Shown here in pieces: positions 1 through 6,597 of a stretch of DNA of 25,393 nt. Origin of the DNA: DATAQC01 sp046263055 (lineage in GTDB: Bacteria > Actinomycetota > Acidimicrobiia > Acidimicrobiales > AC-14); assembly GCA_046263055.1 (NCBI GenBank), contig JBHELO010000001.1, forward strand, positions 1-25,393. The letters are read 5' to 3'. The first letter of the stretch is position 1. Every line of letters starts with the position of its first letter. The notes under the pieces were generated by a model. That model was not told the DNA's origin. It did not search any database and saw only the letters and a program-made list of their open reading frames with translations. Position numbers and translations under genes: made by a program.

Positions 1-424
1 AGGTGCCCATGGCCCGGGCCGTGTCGGCTACCGACAGGGGCGCCAGGGCGGGGACCAGCTCGGCCTCCTGGGCGGCGAACGTCTCGATGGTGTGCGGCCG
101 CAGGTTGGCGACGACCGCCTCCACCTGCCCGCCCGACAGAGTGCCGTCGGCCCACGCCGCCGCCAGCACCGGAAGCTTGGACACGCGAGCGGCGCTGGAT
201 GTCATTCTGGCGGCCTCCCGCCGGCTGATATCGCCATTGTCCCGCAGCCACGCCACCATCGACGTGTGCCCGTCCAGGTCCCAGAGCTTCGCCCGGTCGA
301 AGGCGCCGATTGCGGCAGCCAACCGGGCGTCGAGCAGCGACCGCAACGCCAAAACCTCGGCGATGGCATCCCCGTCGACCCCGATGTCCAACCCTTCGAC
401 CGCCCGCCTCAGTTCCGCCAACAT
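1..424 (-). CDS. DUF222 / 13E12-repeat family protein, 5' part only
   Basis: The minus-strand frame is open from an ATG at 424 to the left edge, so the C-terminus is missing. The visible part is an all-helical DUF222-type domain, with segments such as LRSLLDARLAAAIGAFDRA, HTSMVAWLRD and SGGQVEAVVANL. Members usually continue into a C-terminal HNH nuclease motif, which would lie outside the window. The family is multicopy in actinobacteria and its role is poorly known. An in-frame ATG five codons upstream (439) is possible. I prefer 424 because a TTGACA/TACGAT promoter places the transcript start on or next to that ATG, and no Shine-Dalgarno precedes either one. Family assignment rests on recognition of the N-terminal pattern; nuclease activity cannot be judged from this fragment. 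Confidence 0.8.
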   Translation of the reverse strand, partial: MLAELRRAVEGLDIGVDGDAIAEVLALRSLLDARLAAAIGAFDRAKLWDLDGHTSMVAWLRDNGDISRREAARMTSSAARVSKLPVLAAAWADGTLSGGQVEAVVANLRPHTIETFAAQEAELVPALAPLSVADTARAMGT

Positions 425-430
425 GCTCTG

Positions 431-460
431 ATCGTACATGTGTTCGCTGAATGGTGTCAA
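431..460 (-). promoter_or_regulatory. sigma70-type promoter of the DUF222 gene
   Basis: On the minus strand a perfect -35 TTGACA (460-455) is followed after 18 nt by TACGAT (436-431). Six nt later comes the ATG at 424, so transcription should begin at or next to the start codon (leaderless). This is the only perfect -35 hexamer I saw at a gene start in the window. Confidence 0.6.
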
Positions 461-681
461 GCGGAAAGCTGTAAATGGGGACGCAACCCTGGCACGGTTC
501 GACACGAACCCCGGCAGGGGTGGGACGCCTCAGGCGGGCCGGCCCACGCCGGGGAGCGGGCACCGCGACCCGATCTTCGACTCGCGTGGGCGCTCATCGG
601 CCCGTCTCCGGTGCTCGCCGTAGGCTGCGGCCGTGACCTGTCCGACTTTCGCCCGTCGTTCCGCCGAGCCCTCCTAGGGTG

Positions 682-702
682 CGACCCTGCCGGCAGGGGT
701 CG
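682..702 (-). terminator. hairpin downstream of the PIG-L gene
   Basis: An eight-pair stem with one bulged G and a CCGG loop lies 21-41 nt past the PIG-L stop codon. It has no U-tract, as is common in very GC-rich actinobacteria. It is a plausible 3' end for the threonine aldolase-PIG-L transcript; function is inferred from position only. Confidence 0.35.
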
Positions 703-722
703 GGGTGGCGGCCCGGCCGCCG

Positions 723-1433
723 TCAGCCCAGGGTCAGGCGGCGGAAGCCCTCGGCGTGGTGGGTGCCGGCGGCCCGGCCGTCGCCCTCGGCCCGGGCCAC
801 CACCACGGCTCGCAGCCAGTCGTCGTCGTGGTCCCCGAGCTGGCTGCGGTGGCGGGCCAGGGCCGCCACCTTAACGTCGACGGTGGCGGCCACGTCCACC
901 CACACGTTTGGCTCCAGCGTGCCCGAGAGCAGCACCGACGCCACCCGGTGGGCCGGCCCGGCCTCCGGGAAGTAGTGGGGGTTGGCGGCGGCGGGGGCCA
1001 CAGCGTCGAGCGTGGCCCAGCCCACGACCCGGTGGTCGTGGTGGTTGAAGTAGGTGTCGCCGAAGATGACGGCGGTGGGGTCGGGGCACACCACCACTTC
1101 AGGGCGGACCCGGCGCACCTCGGCCACGATGGCGCCCCGCAGGGCGGCGGTGTTCTCCACGTCGCCGTCATCGACGCCCAGCTGCACGTGCCCGGCCAGG
1201 CCGAGCACCTCGGCGGCGGCCGCCGCCTCCTCAGCCCGCCGGCGGGCCAGCTCCTCGGGTCGCACAGCCGGGTCGTCGGAGCCCTTCTCGCCCCGGGTGC
1301 AGGTCAGCACGTGGACCTCGGCGCCGGCCCGGGCCCATGCCGCCAGCGTGCCACCGCAGGAGATCTCAGGGTCGTCGGGGTGGGCGTAAACGGCCAGGGC
1401 CCGGGCCGGGACGTCCGCCAGCAAGTCAGCCAT
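723..1433 (-). CDS. PIG-L/LmbE-family deacetylase
   Basis: This 236-residue protein has the zinc site of the PIG-L (GlcNAc-PI de-N-acetylase) superfamily. AHPDD lies near the N-terminus (His18, Asp20, Asp21), and a second element NHHDH is at residues 130-134. The family includes MshB and Mca of mycothiol metabolism and many antibiotic or sugar deacetylases, so the substrate is open; the protein is shorter than typical MshB/Mca. It is probably a cytoplasmic Zn-dependent amide hydrolase acting on an N-acetyl sugar or a conjugate. The ATG at 1433 is preceded by GGGAAGGA about 10 nt upstream. A TAGTCT box sits in the 47-nt gap after the upstream threonine aldolase gene, so it may be co-transcribed and also have its own promoter. 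The family is secure, the role is not. Confidence 0.88.
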   Translation of the reverse strand: MADLLADVPARALAVYAHPDDPEISCGGTLAAWARAGAEVHVLTCTRGEKGSDDPAVRPEELARRRAEEAAAAAEVLGLAGHVQLGVDDGDVENTAALRGAIVAEVRRVRPEVVVCPDPTAVIFGDTYFNHHDHRVVGWATLDAVAPAAANPHYFPEAGPAHRVASVLLSGTLEPNVWVDVAATVDVKVAALARHRSQLGDHDDDWLRAVVVARAEGDGRAAGTHHAEGFRRLTLG

Positions 1434-1462
1434 CGTCGTACGGTCCTTCCCGTTCCCGGCGG

Positions 1463-1468
1463 AGACTA
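1463..1468 (-). promoter_or_regulatory. possible -10 box for the PIG-L gene
   Basis: TAGTCT on the minus strand lies in the 47-nt gap between the aldolase stop and the PIG-L start. It would give a leader of roughly 20 nt carrying the GGGAAGGA ribosome-binding site. No clear -35 is seen. Confidence 0.3.
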
Positions 1469-1480
1469 CGGGTCGGGCGC

Positions 1481-2506
1481 TCAGGGAGCGGCCCGCAGGG
1501 CGGCCACCGCCCGCCCGAGACCCTCGTCGTCCACGTCGTGGTGGGTCACCAGGCGGACGACGCCGGGGGCGATGGTCCCCGCCGCCACCCCGGCGGTGGC
1601 CAGGTGGGCCAGGAGGGCGTCGGTGTCGGGGTGGCGGAACGTCACCACGTTGGTGCGAACGGTCCACAAGTCGGCGCCGGCGCCCGGCCACCGCTCGCCC
1701 ACCGCCTCGGCCAGGGCCCGGGCCCGGGCGTGGTCGTCGGCCAGGCGCTCGACCATGGTCGTGAGGGCCACCAGCCCGGCGGCGGCGAGGACACCGGCCT
1801 GGCGCATGCCGCCACCCAGGCGGTGGCGCTCGGCCCGGGCCTCGGCCATGAGGTCGGCCGGCCCCGCCAGGAGCGAGCCCACCGGCGCGCACAGGCCCTT
1901 GGACAGGCAGCACATGACGGTCGTGGCCGGCGCAGCCAGAACTGCGGCCGCAGTGGCGGTGGCCACCTCGGCGTTGAACAGCCGGGCCCCGTCGAGGTGG
2001 ACGGGGAGGCCGGCGTCGACGGCCGCCGCAACCACGTCGTTGAAGCGGCCCAGGGGCCACGGCGCCCCGTCGGCCGGCATGTGGGTGTTCTCCAGGCAGA
2101 CCATGCCGGGCGCCGTCTGGTGGTGGGCGGCGGCGGCCACCGCGTTGCGGACGTCGTCGGGGGAGATGGTGCCGTCGTCGTCGTCCACGGTGTGGAACTG
2201 GACGCCGGCGTTGCGCCCGGCGGCGCCGCTCTCGTAGAGGACCACGTGCTGGCGGCGCCCGGCCACCACCATGCGGGCGGGTGGCGCCAGGAGTCGGAGG
2301 GCGATCTGGTTGCCCATGGTGCCCGATGGCACGAAGAGCGCCGCCTCCTTGCCCACCCGCTCGGCGAATGCGTCCAGGAGGGCGTTGACGGTGGGATCCT
2401 CGCCGTAGACGTCGTCGCCCACCTCGGCCTCAGCCATGGCCCGGCGCATCGCCGGCGTGGGCCGGGTCACGGTGTCCGACCGCAGATCCACCGCCCACGG
2501 CGCCAT
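1481..2506 (-). CDS. low-specificity L-threonine aldolase (PLP, fold type I)
   Basis: The 341-residue product matches the beta-eliminating lyase / threonine aldolase family, which cleaves L-threonine or allo-threonine to glycine and acetaldehyde. Visible signatures are the N-terminal DLRSDTVTRPT (7-17), EVGDDVYGEDPTVN (28-41), FVPSGTMGNQ (58-67), LENTH (138-142), HLDGARLFNA (170-179, with the cofactor-pairing Asp172) and LSKGL (201-205), where Lys203 should bind pyridoxal phosphate. Length is normal for the family. The start is chosen at the ATG at 2506, directly before the conserved DLRSDT segment and 8 nt after a TACGGT box; reading further upstream adds only low-complexity sequence. It is the first gene of a minus operon with the PIG-L deacetylase and is divergent from the phosphatase at 2770. 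Confidence 0.92.
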   Translation of the reverse strand: MAPWAVDLRSDTVTRPTPAMRRAMAEAEVGDDVYGEDPTVNALLDAFAERVGKEAALFVPSGTMGNQIALRLLAPPARMVVAGRRQHVVLYESGAAGRNAGVQFHTVDDDDGTISPDDVRNAVAAAAHHQTAPGMVCLENTHMPADGAPWPLGRFNDVVAAAVDAGLPVHLDGARLFNAEVATATAAAVLAAPATTVMCCLSKGLCAPVGSLLAGPADLMAEARAERHRLGGGMRQAGVLAAAGLVALTTMVERLADDHARARALAEAVGERWPGAGADLWTVRTNVVTFRHPDTDALLAHLATAGVAAGTIAPGVVRLVTHHDVDDEGLGRAVAALRAAP

Positions 2507-2514
2507 CGGGCCCG

Positions 2515-2520
2515 ACCGTA
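2515..2520 (-). promoter_or_regulatory. -10 box of the threonine aldolase gene (leaderless type)
   Basis: TACGGT on the minus strand, 8 nt before the ATG at 2506, with no Shine-Dalgarno in between. It predicts transcription starting on or within about 2 nt of the start codon. Confidence 0.5.
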
Positions 2521-2549
2521 GTGGCCACGCACGCGGGCGCCACGCAGGC

Positions 2550-2630
2550 GGCCCCAGCTCGCGGCAACCGCAATCCGCGGGCCGCCCAACTCCCGGGCAG
2601 CCCAAACTCACGTGGGGCCGCAACTCGCGC
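2550..2630. repeat. five degenerate ~16-bp tandem units in a divergent promoter region
   Basis: Units at about 2550-2564, 2565-2580, 2581-2596, 2597-2615 and 2616-2630 share a core that on the minus strand reads roughly CGCGAGTTGNGGC. They lie 30-115 bp upstream of the predicted threonine aldolase transcript start and 140-220 bp upstream of the phosphatase start. The whole 2507-2769 interval has no other gene-like content. They may be a regulator-binding array or a decayed minisatellite. Confidence 0.4.
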
Positions 2631-2757
2631 AGGTGCCCCTCTGACGCGGCTCTTCGGCGGGGGAGACGAGGACCTGCCACCGAGGATCACCGAGAACTCG
2701 CGCCACTGAGGGGGCCGGTTGGCGGCCGAGGGGCGCATCAGGGCCGGCCGCCTCCCG

Positions 2758-2763
2758 TATGGT
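2758..2763 (+). promoter_or_regulatory. -10 box of the inositol monophosphatase-family gene
   Basis: TATGGT followed after exactly 6 nt by GTG (2770), with no Shine-Dalgarno. This supports a leaderless GTG start rather than the longer reading frame that begins upstream. Confidence 0.5.
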
Positions 2764-2769
2764 CGGGCG

Positions 2770-3606
2770 GTGCCCTCCGCCTCCCACCCGCCGGGGACGC
2801 CCGACCCGGCCGAGCTGCTCGACCTGGCGGTGGCCGTGGCCAGCGAAGCCGCCGACCTCCTGGCGGGCGGCCAGGCATCGGCGCGAGCCGACGTGGCCAC
2901 CAAGACGAGTGCCACCGACATGGTCACCGACATGGACCGGGCGTCCGAAGCGCTGGTCGTGGGCCGGCTGCTGGGGGCCCGGCCGCATGACGCGGTGCTG
3001 GCCGAGGAGGGAGCCAGCCGGGACGGCACGAGCGGCGTGCGGTGGGTCGTCGACCCCCTCGACGGCACCACCAACTACCTGTACGGCCATCCCACGTTCG
3101 GGGTGTCCATCGCCGCCGAGCTCGACGGCAGGACACTGGTTGGCGTGGTGGCCGACCCGACTCGGGGCGAGATCTTCACCGCCACGGCCGGCCGGGGCGC
3201 CTACCTCAACGGGCGGCGGCTGGCGGTGTCGGGGGGCACCGACCTGGCCTCGGCCCTGGTGGCCACCGGCTTCTCCTACGTGGCCGAGCGACGCGCCAGG
3301 CAGGCCCGCCTTCTTGTGCACGTCCTGCCCCGGGTCCGCGACGTCCGCCGCCACGGGGCCGCCGCCCTGGACCTGTGCTGGGTGGCGTGTGCCCGGGTGG
3401 ACGCCTACTACGAGTCGGACCTCAAGCCCTGGGACCTGGCCGCCGGCGCCCTGGTGGCATCGGAGGCGGGGGCGGTGGTGGAGGGCCTGGACGGGCCGGT
3501 GCCCGGGTCGGGCTCGGTCCTGGCCGCCACCCCGGCCCTCGCCGAACCCCTGCGCCGGCTGCTCAGCGAGGCCCTGGCCGCCGCCGACGGCGACGACGTC
3601 GGCTGA
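2770..3606 (+). CDS. inositol monophosphatase-family phosphatase
   Basis: This 278-residue protein carries all hallmarks of the Mg-dependent, Li-sensitive phosphatase superfamily: TDMD (53-56), AEEG (78-81, metal-binding Glu), WVVDPLDGTTNY (92-103, metal ligands Asp95 and Asp98) and KPWDLAAG (219-226, Asp222). Members hydrolyse inositol 1-phosphate, histidinol phosphate, fructose 1,6-bisphosphate or PAP. The residues point to the IMPase branch, feeding inositol for phosphatidylinositol lipids, but histidinol-phosphatase activity cannot be excluded. The GTG at 2770 is preferred because TATGGT lies 6 nt before it; the open frame upstream (from 2719) adds 17 residues that cross the promoter. It is convergent with the methyltransferase gene, with 15 nt between the stop codons. 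Confidence 0.9.
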   Translation: MPSASHPPGTPDPAELLDLAVAVASEAADLLAGGQASARADVATKTSATDMVTDMDRASEALVVGRLLGARPHDAVLAEEGASRDGTSGVRWVVDPLDGTTNYLYGHPTFGVSIAAELDGRTLVGVVADPTRGEIFTATAGRGAYLNGRRLAVSGGTDLASALVATGFSYVAERRARQARLLVHVLPRVRDVRRHGAAALDLCWVACARVDAYYESDLKPWDLAAGALVASEAGAVVEGLDGPVPGSGSVLAATPALAEPLRRLLSEALAAADGDDVG

Positions 3607-3614
3607 CGGTCGGT

Positions 3615-3634
3615 GCCGCCGTCAACCCGGCGGC
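3615..3634. terminator. hairpin between convergent genes
   Basis: GCCGCCG / CGGCGGC form a 7-bp stem with a 6-nt loop across the end of the methyltransferase gene, right after the phosphatase stop. It could terminate transcription in both directions. There is no U-tract, so confidence is modest. Confidence 0.35.
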
Positions 3635-4422
3635 GCGCCCCCTGGCCACCACAGGGCCACCACCTCCCGGGGGCCGGCCTGGGCGTCGTCGGGCAGGAGA
3701 GCGTCGATCTCGGGATCCCGGTCGGCGGGCAGGCAGAGCCGGCGGCGCACGAAGGCGACCCACGCCAACCGATCCCGGAAGGGCCGGGGCGGCGCCGTGA
3801 ACGGTTCGGCCACCACCGCCAGCCCGGTCTCCTCCAGGAGCGCCGCGGCGTCGTCGGCCGTCGGCCCGTCGGGCAGGTCGCGGCCGTGGAAATGGCTCCA
3901 GAGAGGCGCCAGCCCGCTGAGGGGATGGCTGGCGGTGAGCTCCATCACCACCCGGCGCCGAGCGTGGTCGGCCAGGGCCAACGCGAACGGGACCAGGTCG
4001 GCCACGTTGTAGGCCACGTGGTGGCACACGACAACATCGGCCGAAGGGACCTCAGCGGCGACTTCGGGCCAGTGCCCGACGATCTCTCGATGGCCCACCC
4101 CCAGCTCGGCGGCCCGGTCCGCCAGGGCGGCCAGCATGTCCGGGCTCTCGTCCACCGCCAGCACGCCGGCCGCCCCACCGGCCACCGCCACCGGGAGGCT
4201 GGCGGCGCCCGCCCCGGCGCCCACGTCGAGCACCGTGCCGCCCCGCGGCAGGGCCTCGAGGGCCCGCCTGAAGGATGGGGTGGTCGTCGCCTCGGCGGGG
4301 TCGGGCGCCCGCATCAGGGCGGGGCTGAACCCCCAGGGCCACTCGGGGGCGGCGGCCAGGCTCTCGGGCGGCACGCCCCAGCCCCCCAACTGGCGCGCCC
4401 AGCGCTCCGCCCCGTCGGTCAT
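3622..4422 (-). CDS. class I SAM-dependent methyltransferase
   Basis: This 266-residue protein has a Rossmann-type SAM-binding core. Motif I is TVLDVGAGAGAAS (63-75), the acidic residue ending strand 2 is in AVDESPDML (89-97), and a motif-IV-like segment VVCHHVAYNV follows. The N-terminal 60 residues (ERWARQLGGWGVPPE, PEWPWGFSP) resemble the cap of methyltransferases acting on small molecules, but no substrate-determining motif is recognised. The ATG at 4422 is 7 nt after a TACCGT box and has no Shine-Dalgarno, suggesting a leaderless transcript. It lies 216 nt downstream of the phosphofructokinase stop on the same strand, so it is probably a separate transcription unit. Substrate unknown. 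Confidence 0.82.
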   Translation of the reverse strand: MTDGAERWARQLGGWGVPPESLAAAPEWPWGFSPALMRAPDPAEATTTPSFRRALEALPRGGTVLDVGAGAGAASLPVAVAGGAAGVLAVDESPDMLAALADRAAELGVGHREIVGHWPEVAAEVPSADVVVCHHVAYNVADLVPFALALADHARRRVVMELTASHPLSGLAPLWSHFHGRDLPDGPTADDAAALLEETGLAVVAEPFTAPPRPFRDRLAWVAFVRRRLCLPADRDPEIDALLPDDAQAGPREVVALWWPGGAPPG

Positions 4423-4429
4423 CGCCGAG

Positions 4430-4435
4430 ACGGTA
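4430..4435 (-). promoter_or_regulatory. -10 box of the methyltransferase gene (leaderless type)
   Basis: TACCGT on the minus strand, 7 nt before the ATG at 4422, without a Shine-Dalgarno. No recognisable -35. Confidence 0.5.
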
Positions 4436-4638
4436 CCGGCCCTCCCTCCGTCATGCCCTCCGTGGCGCCAGTGATGGGCCAGGACCGTGGGCCACCCGCA
4501 AGCGATCGCCAGGCGGCGATCCGGCGAGCAGCGCCTCCGACACCGTGGCGGGCGCGGTCCCGGCGACGGGTCCGGGTGGCCGCCACCAGGCACTCAGTCG
4601 GTCCGGTCCGACGGGCCCGGAGGCCTGCCACCGAGAGC

Positions 4639-5670
4639 TCAGCCGAAGAAGACCTCGGCGACGCCGTGGAAGAGGGCGGGGTCGACCGTCTTGGCGGTGC
4701 CGATGGCGTCGGCGATAGGGACGCGCACGATGTCGCCGGCGTGCAGGGCCACCATGGTGCCGAAGGCGCCCTCGTGCACGGCGTCGATGGCGCTCACCCC
4801 GAAGCGGGTGGCCAGCACCCGGTCGAAGGCGGTGGGGGTGCCGCCCCGCTGCACGTGGCCGAGGATGGTCACCCGGGTCTCGAAGCCGGTGCGCTTGCCG
4901 ATCTCGGTGGCCACCAGGTTGGCGATGCCGCCCAGGCGCTCGTGGCCGAACTGGTCGATGTCGCCGGACTGCACGACCATGGTGCCCTCCTTGGGTTTGG
5001 CCCCTTCGGCCACCACCACGATGGACGCGAACCGCCCCCGCTCGTGACGCCGGCGAAGGTGCTCCGACACCTCGTCGATGTCGAACTCCTCCTCGGGCAC
5101 GAGGATCTCGGCCGCCCCCCCGGCGATGCCTGCCTCGGTGGCGATCCACCCGGCGTGGCGGCCCATGGCCTCCACCACCATCACCCGGTCGTGGGACTCG
5201 GCGGTGGTGTGCAGGCGGTCGATGGCGTCGGTGGCGATCTGCACCGCGGTGTTGAACCCGAAGGTGACCTCGGTGGCCGACAGGTCGTTGTCGATGGTCT
5301 TGGGCACTCCCACCACGGCCACGCCCTCCTCCGCCAGGCGGGCCGCCACGCCCAGGGTGTCGTCGCCCCCGATGGCCACCAAGGCGTCCACCCGCTGCTC
5401 CTTCAGGGTCGCGACCACCCTCGCCGCCCCGCCATCGACCTTGTAGGGATTGGTCCGCGTCGTGCCCAGGATGGTGCCGCCCCGGGGGAGGATGCCCCGG
5501 CACCGCTCGACGTCGAGCGGCTGCACGGCGCCCTCCATCACGCCCCGCCACCCGTCCCGGAAGCCCACCAGCTCGTCGCCGTACTGACGCTCTGCCTTGC
5601 GCACCACCGCCCGGATCACGGCGTTCAGGCCCGGGCAGTCGCCCCCGCCGGTGAGGATCCCGACCCGCAT
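4639..5670 (-). CDS. 6-phosphofructokinase with pyrophosphate-type active site
   Basis: This 343-residue protein is a full-length group A phosphofructokinase, converting fructose 6-phosphate to fructose 1,6-bisphosphate. Motifs: GILTGGGDCPGLNAVIR (4-20, phosphate-donor site), GGTILGTTRTNP (64-75), IGGDDTLG (100-107), PKTIDNDL (123-130, catalytic Asp127), EAMGRHAGW and GHVQRGGTP. The residues corresponding to E. coli Gly104 and Gly124 are Asp104 and Lys124 here. In this family that pair marks enzymes using PPi, whereas ATP enzymes keep Gly104. A reversible PPi-dependent enzyme is therefore inferred. The ATG at 5670 begins at the first residue of the conserved MRVGILTGG start and lies 7 nt after TAGGGT. 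It is transcribed alone or after the ACT-domain gene (124-nt gap). Confidence 0.93.
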   Translation of the reverse strand: MRVGILTGGGDCPGLNAVIRAVVRKAERQYGDELVGFRDGWRGVMEGAVQPLDVERCRGILPRGGTILGTTRTNPYKVDGGAARVVATLKEQRVDALVAIGGDDTLGVAARLAEEGVAVVGVPKTIDNDLSATEVTFGFNTAVQIATDAIDRLHTTAESHDRVMVVEAMGRHAGWIATEAGIAGGAAEILVPEEEFDIDEVSEHLRRRHERGRFASIVVVAEGAKPKEGTMVVQSGDIDQFGHERLGGIANLVATEIGKRTGFETRVTILGHVQRGGTPTAFDRVLATRFGVSAIDAVHEGAFGTMVALHAGDIVRVPIADAIGTAKTVDPALFHGVAEVFFG

Positions 5671-5677
5671 GGGCGTC

Positions 5678-5683
5678 ACCCTA
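5678..5683 (-). promoter_or_regulatory. -10 box of the phosphofructokinase gene (leaderless type)
   Basis: TAGGGT on the minus strand, exactly 7 nt before the ATG at 5670. The 17-23 nt upstream are only G, C and one A, so there is no -35 consensus. Confidence 0.5.
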
Positions 5684-5794
5684 CTGCCGCCCGGCGGCCG
5701 CCCGGCCGGCCGGTGCGGGCCCCGGCGCGGTGGCGGCGCCCCGGCGGCGGGCACTCCGGGGAGGGAGTGGCGCGCCTGCCGCCGGGGGCCGAGA

Positions 5795-6472
5795 TCAGAC
5801 GACGGGGGGCCCGGCGGTGGCCGGGGCCAGATGGCCGAGGTCGTCAACCCGGTGGTCGGCGATGCCGGCCAGGGCGGCCAGCTGGCGACGTTCCCGGGCC
5901 CGGAAGGGGCGGCCCCGGCGGCCCAGCACGAGCGCCAGGCGATCGGCGGCCAGGCCGGCCCAGGCCACGTCGTCGGGGCCGCACTCCCCCGCCGCCACCG
6001 CCGCCGAGGACCGGCTGCCGCTCACGAAGGCGATGAGCCACCCGGGCGGGGGCGGGGCGCCCTGGCAAGCCACCAGGAGGCGGTCGTCCACGTCGACGGC
6101 CGCCGACCACTCCGCTTCGAAATCGAGCCGGGCCCGGGCCACCAGCACCTCGAGCAGGGCGGCCGGCGTCTGCGCCGCCATCAGGGCGTCGGCCGTTTCC
6201 AGGGCGTCGAGGCAGGGGTCGTGGAGGCGGGCGGGGGCGGGGCGGACGTCCTCCACGTCGACCCCGTCCACCTGGTTGACCTCGGACAGGAGCAGGGCCA
6301 GGAGACTGGCGTCGGGCAGTTCCACGACCAGCTCGTCGATGGCCCGGCCCCCGCCCCGCTCGAGGATGTCGATGCCCAACAGGTCCCCTCGGACGGCGCC
6401 CACCCGGCTGGCCACCGCACCGAGCGCTCCCGGCCGGTCGGGCAGCCAGACCCGCAACAGGTACGTCTCCAT
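5795..6472 (-). CDS. ACT-domain protein with an unassigned C-terminal domain
   Basis: The first 70 or so residues of this 225-residue protein form an ACT ligand-binding domain, with LPDRPGALGAVASRVG (10-25) and the following GIDILERGG and DELVVELP strands. ACT domains usually bind amino acids and regulate the attached enzyme. Here the remaining ~150 residues (ALLEVLVARARLDFEAEW..., DDVAWAGLAADRLALVLGRRG) contain no catalytic motif I recognise; their spacing resembles a degenerate GAF-like sensor, but this is weak. A stand-alone amino-acid sensor is a reasonable inference. The ATG at 6472 is 8 nt after TAGCTT. The gene is upstream of, and on the same strand as, the phosphofructokinase. Confidence 0.75.
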   Translation of the reverse strand: METYLLRVWLPDRPGALGAVASRVGAVRGDLLGIDILERGGGRAIDELVVELPDASLLALLLSEVNQVDGVDVEDVRPAPARLHDPCLDALETADALMAAQTPAALLEVLVARARLDFEAEWSAAVDVDDRLLVACQGAPPPPGWLIAFVSGSRSSAAVAAGECGPDDVAWAGLAADRLALVLGRRGRPFRARERRQLAALAGIADHRVDDLGHLAPATAGPPVV

Positions 6473-6480
6473 CGCCCCCC

Positions 6481-6486
6481 AAGCTA
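6481..6486 (-). promoter_or_regulatory. -10 box of the ACT-domain gene (leaderless type)
   Basis: TAGCTT on the minus strand, 8 nt before the ATG at 6472; the spacer is a G-run, not a convincing Shine-Dalgarno. Confidence 0.4.
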
Positions 6487-6534
6487 AGGACGGGGTGTGA
6501 ACGGCGGGTTTCCGGCGGGCGACGATCGAATGAC

Positions 6535-6577
6535 CACGACGACGACGGCGGCGACGACGACGACGGCGGCGGCGGCG
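6535..6577. repeat. ACG/GCG trinucleotide microsatellite
   Basis: About 14 consecutive triplets alternate in blocks between ACG and GCG in the intergenic space between the ACT-domain gene start and the end of the next minus gene. It begins about 50 bp upstream of the ACT gene's -10 box. A short plus-strand frame crossing it would encode Thr and Ala runs; I regard that frame as non-coding. Confidence 0.7.
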
Positions 6578-6597
6578 TCAGCCCGACCCGGCCGGCG

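Larger units (their letters stand above)
425..722. other. intergenic region left of the PIG-L gene
   Basis: This stretch of about 300 bp holds the DUF222 promoter, a GC hairpin near the PIG-L stop, and a possible 14-codon leaderless reading frame on the plus strand (GTG at 633, TAG at 675-677). A short hairpin (ACCCC-GGCA-GGGGT) lies at 508-521. I see no tRNA or longer gene. Confidence 0.5.

Noticed and set aside
4419..4631. A 70-codon minus-strand frame between the phosphofructokinase and methyltransferase genes whose stop overlaps the methyltransferase ATG.
   Set aside because: The overlap looks like coupling, but the product is Arg-rich without any motif, the GTG has no ribosome-binding site, and the methyltransferase has its own TACCGT box inside this frame.
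3613..6036. Very long plus-strand open frame (over 800 codons) rich in Gly, His, Arg and Pro.
   Set aside because: It is the antisense shadow of the methyltransferase, PFK and ACT genes, each of which has family motifs on the minus strand; such shadows are common at this GC content.
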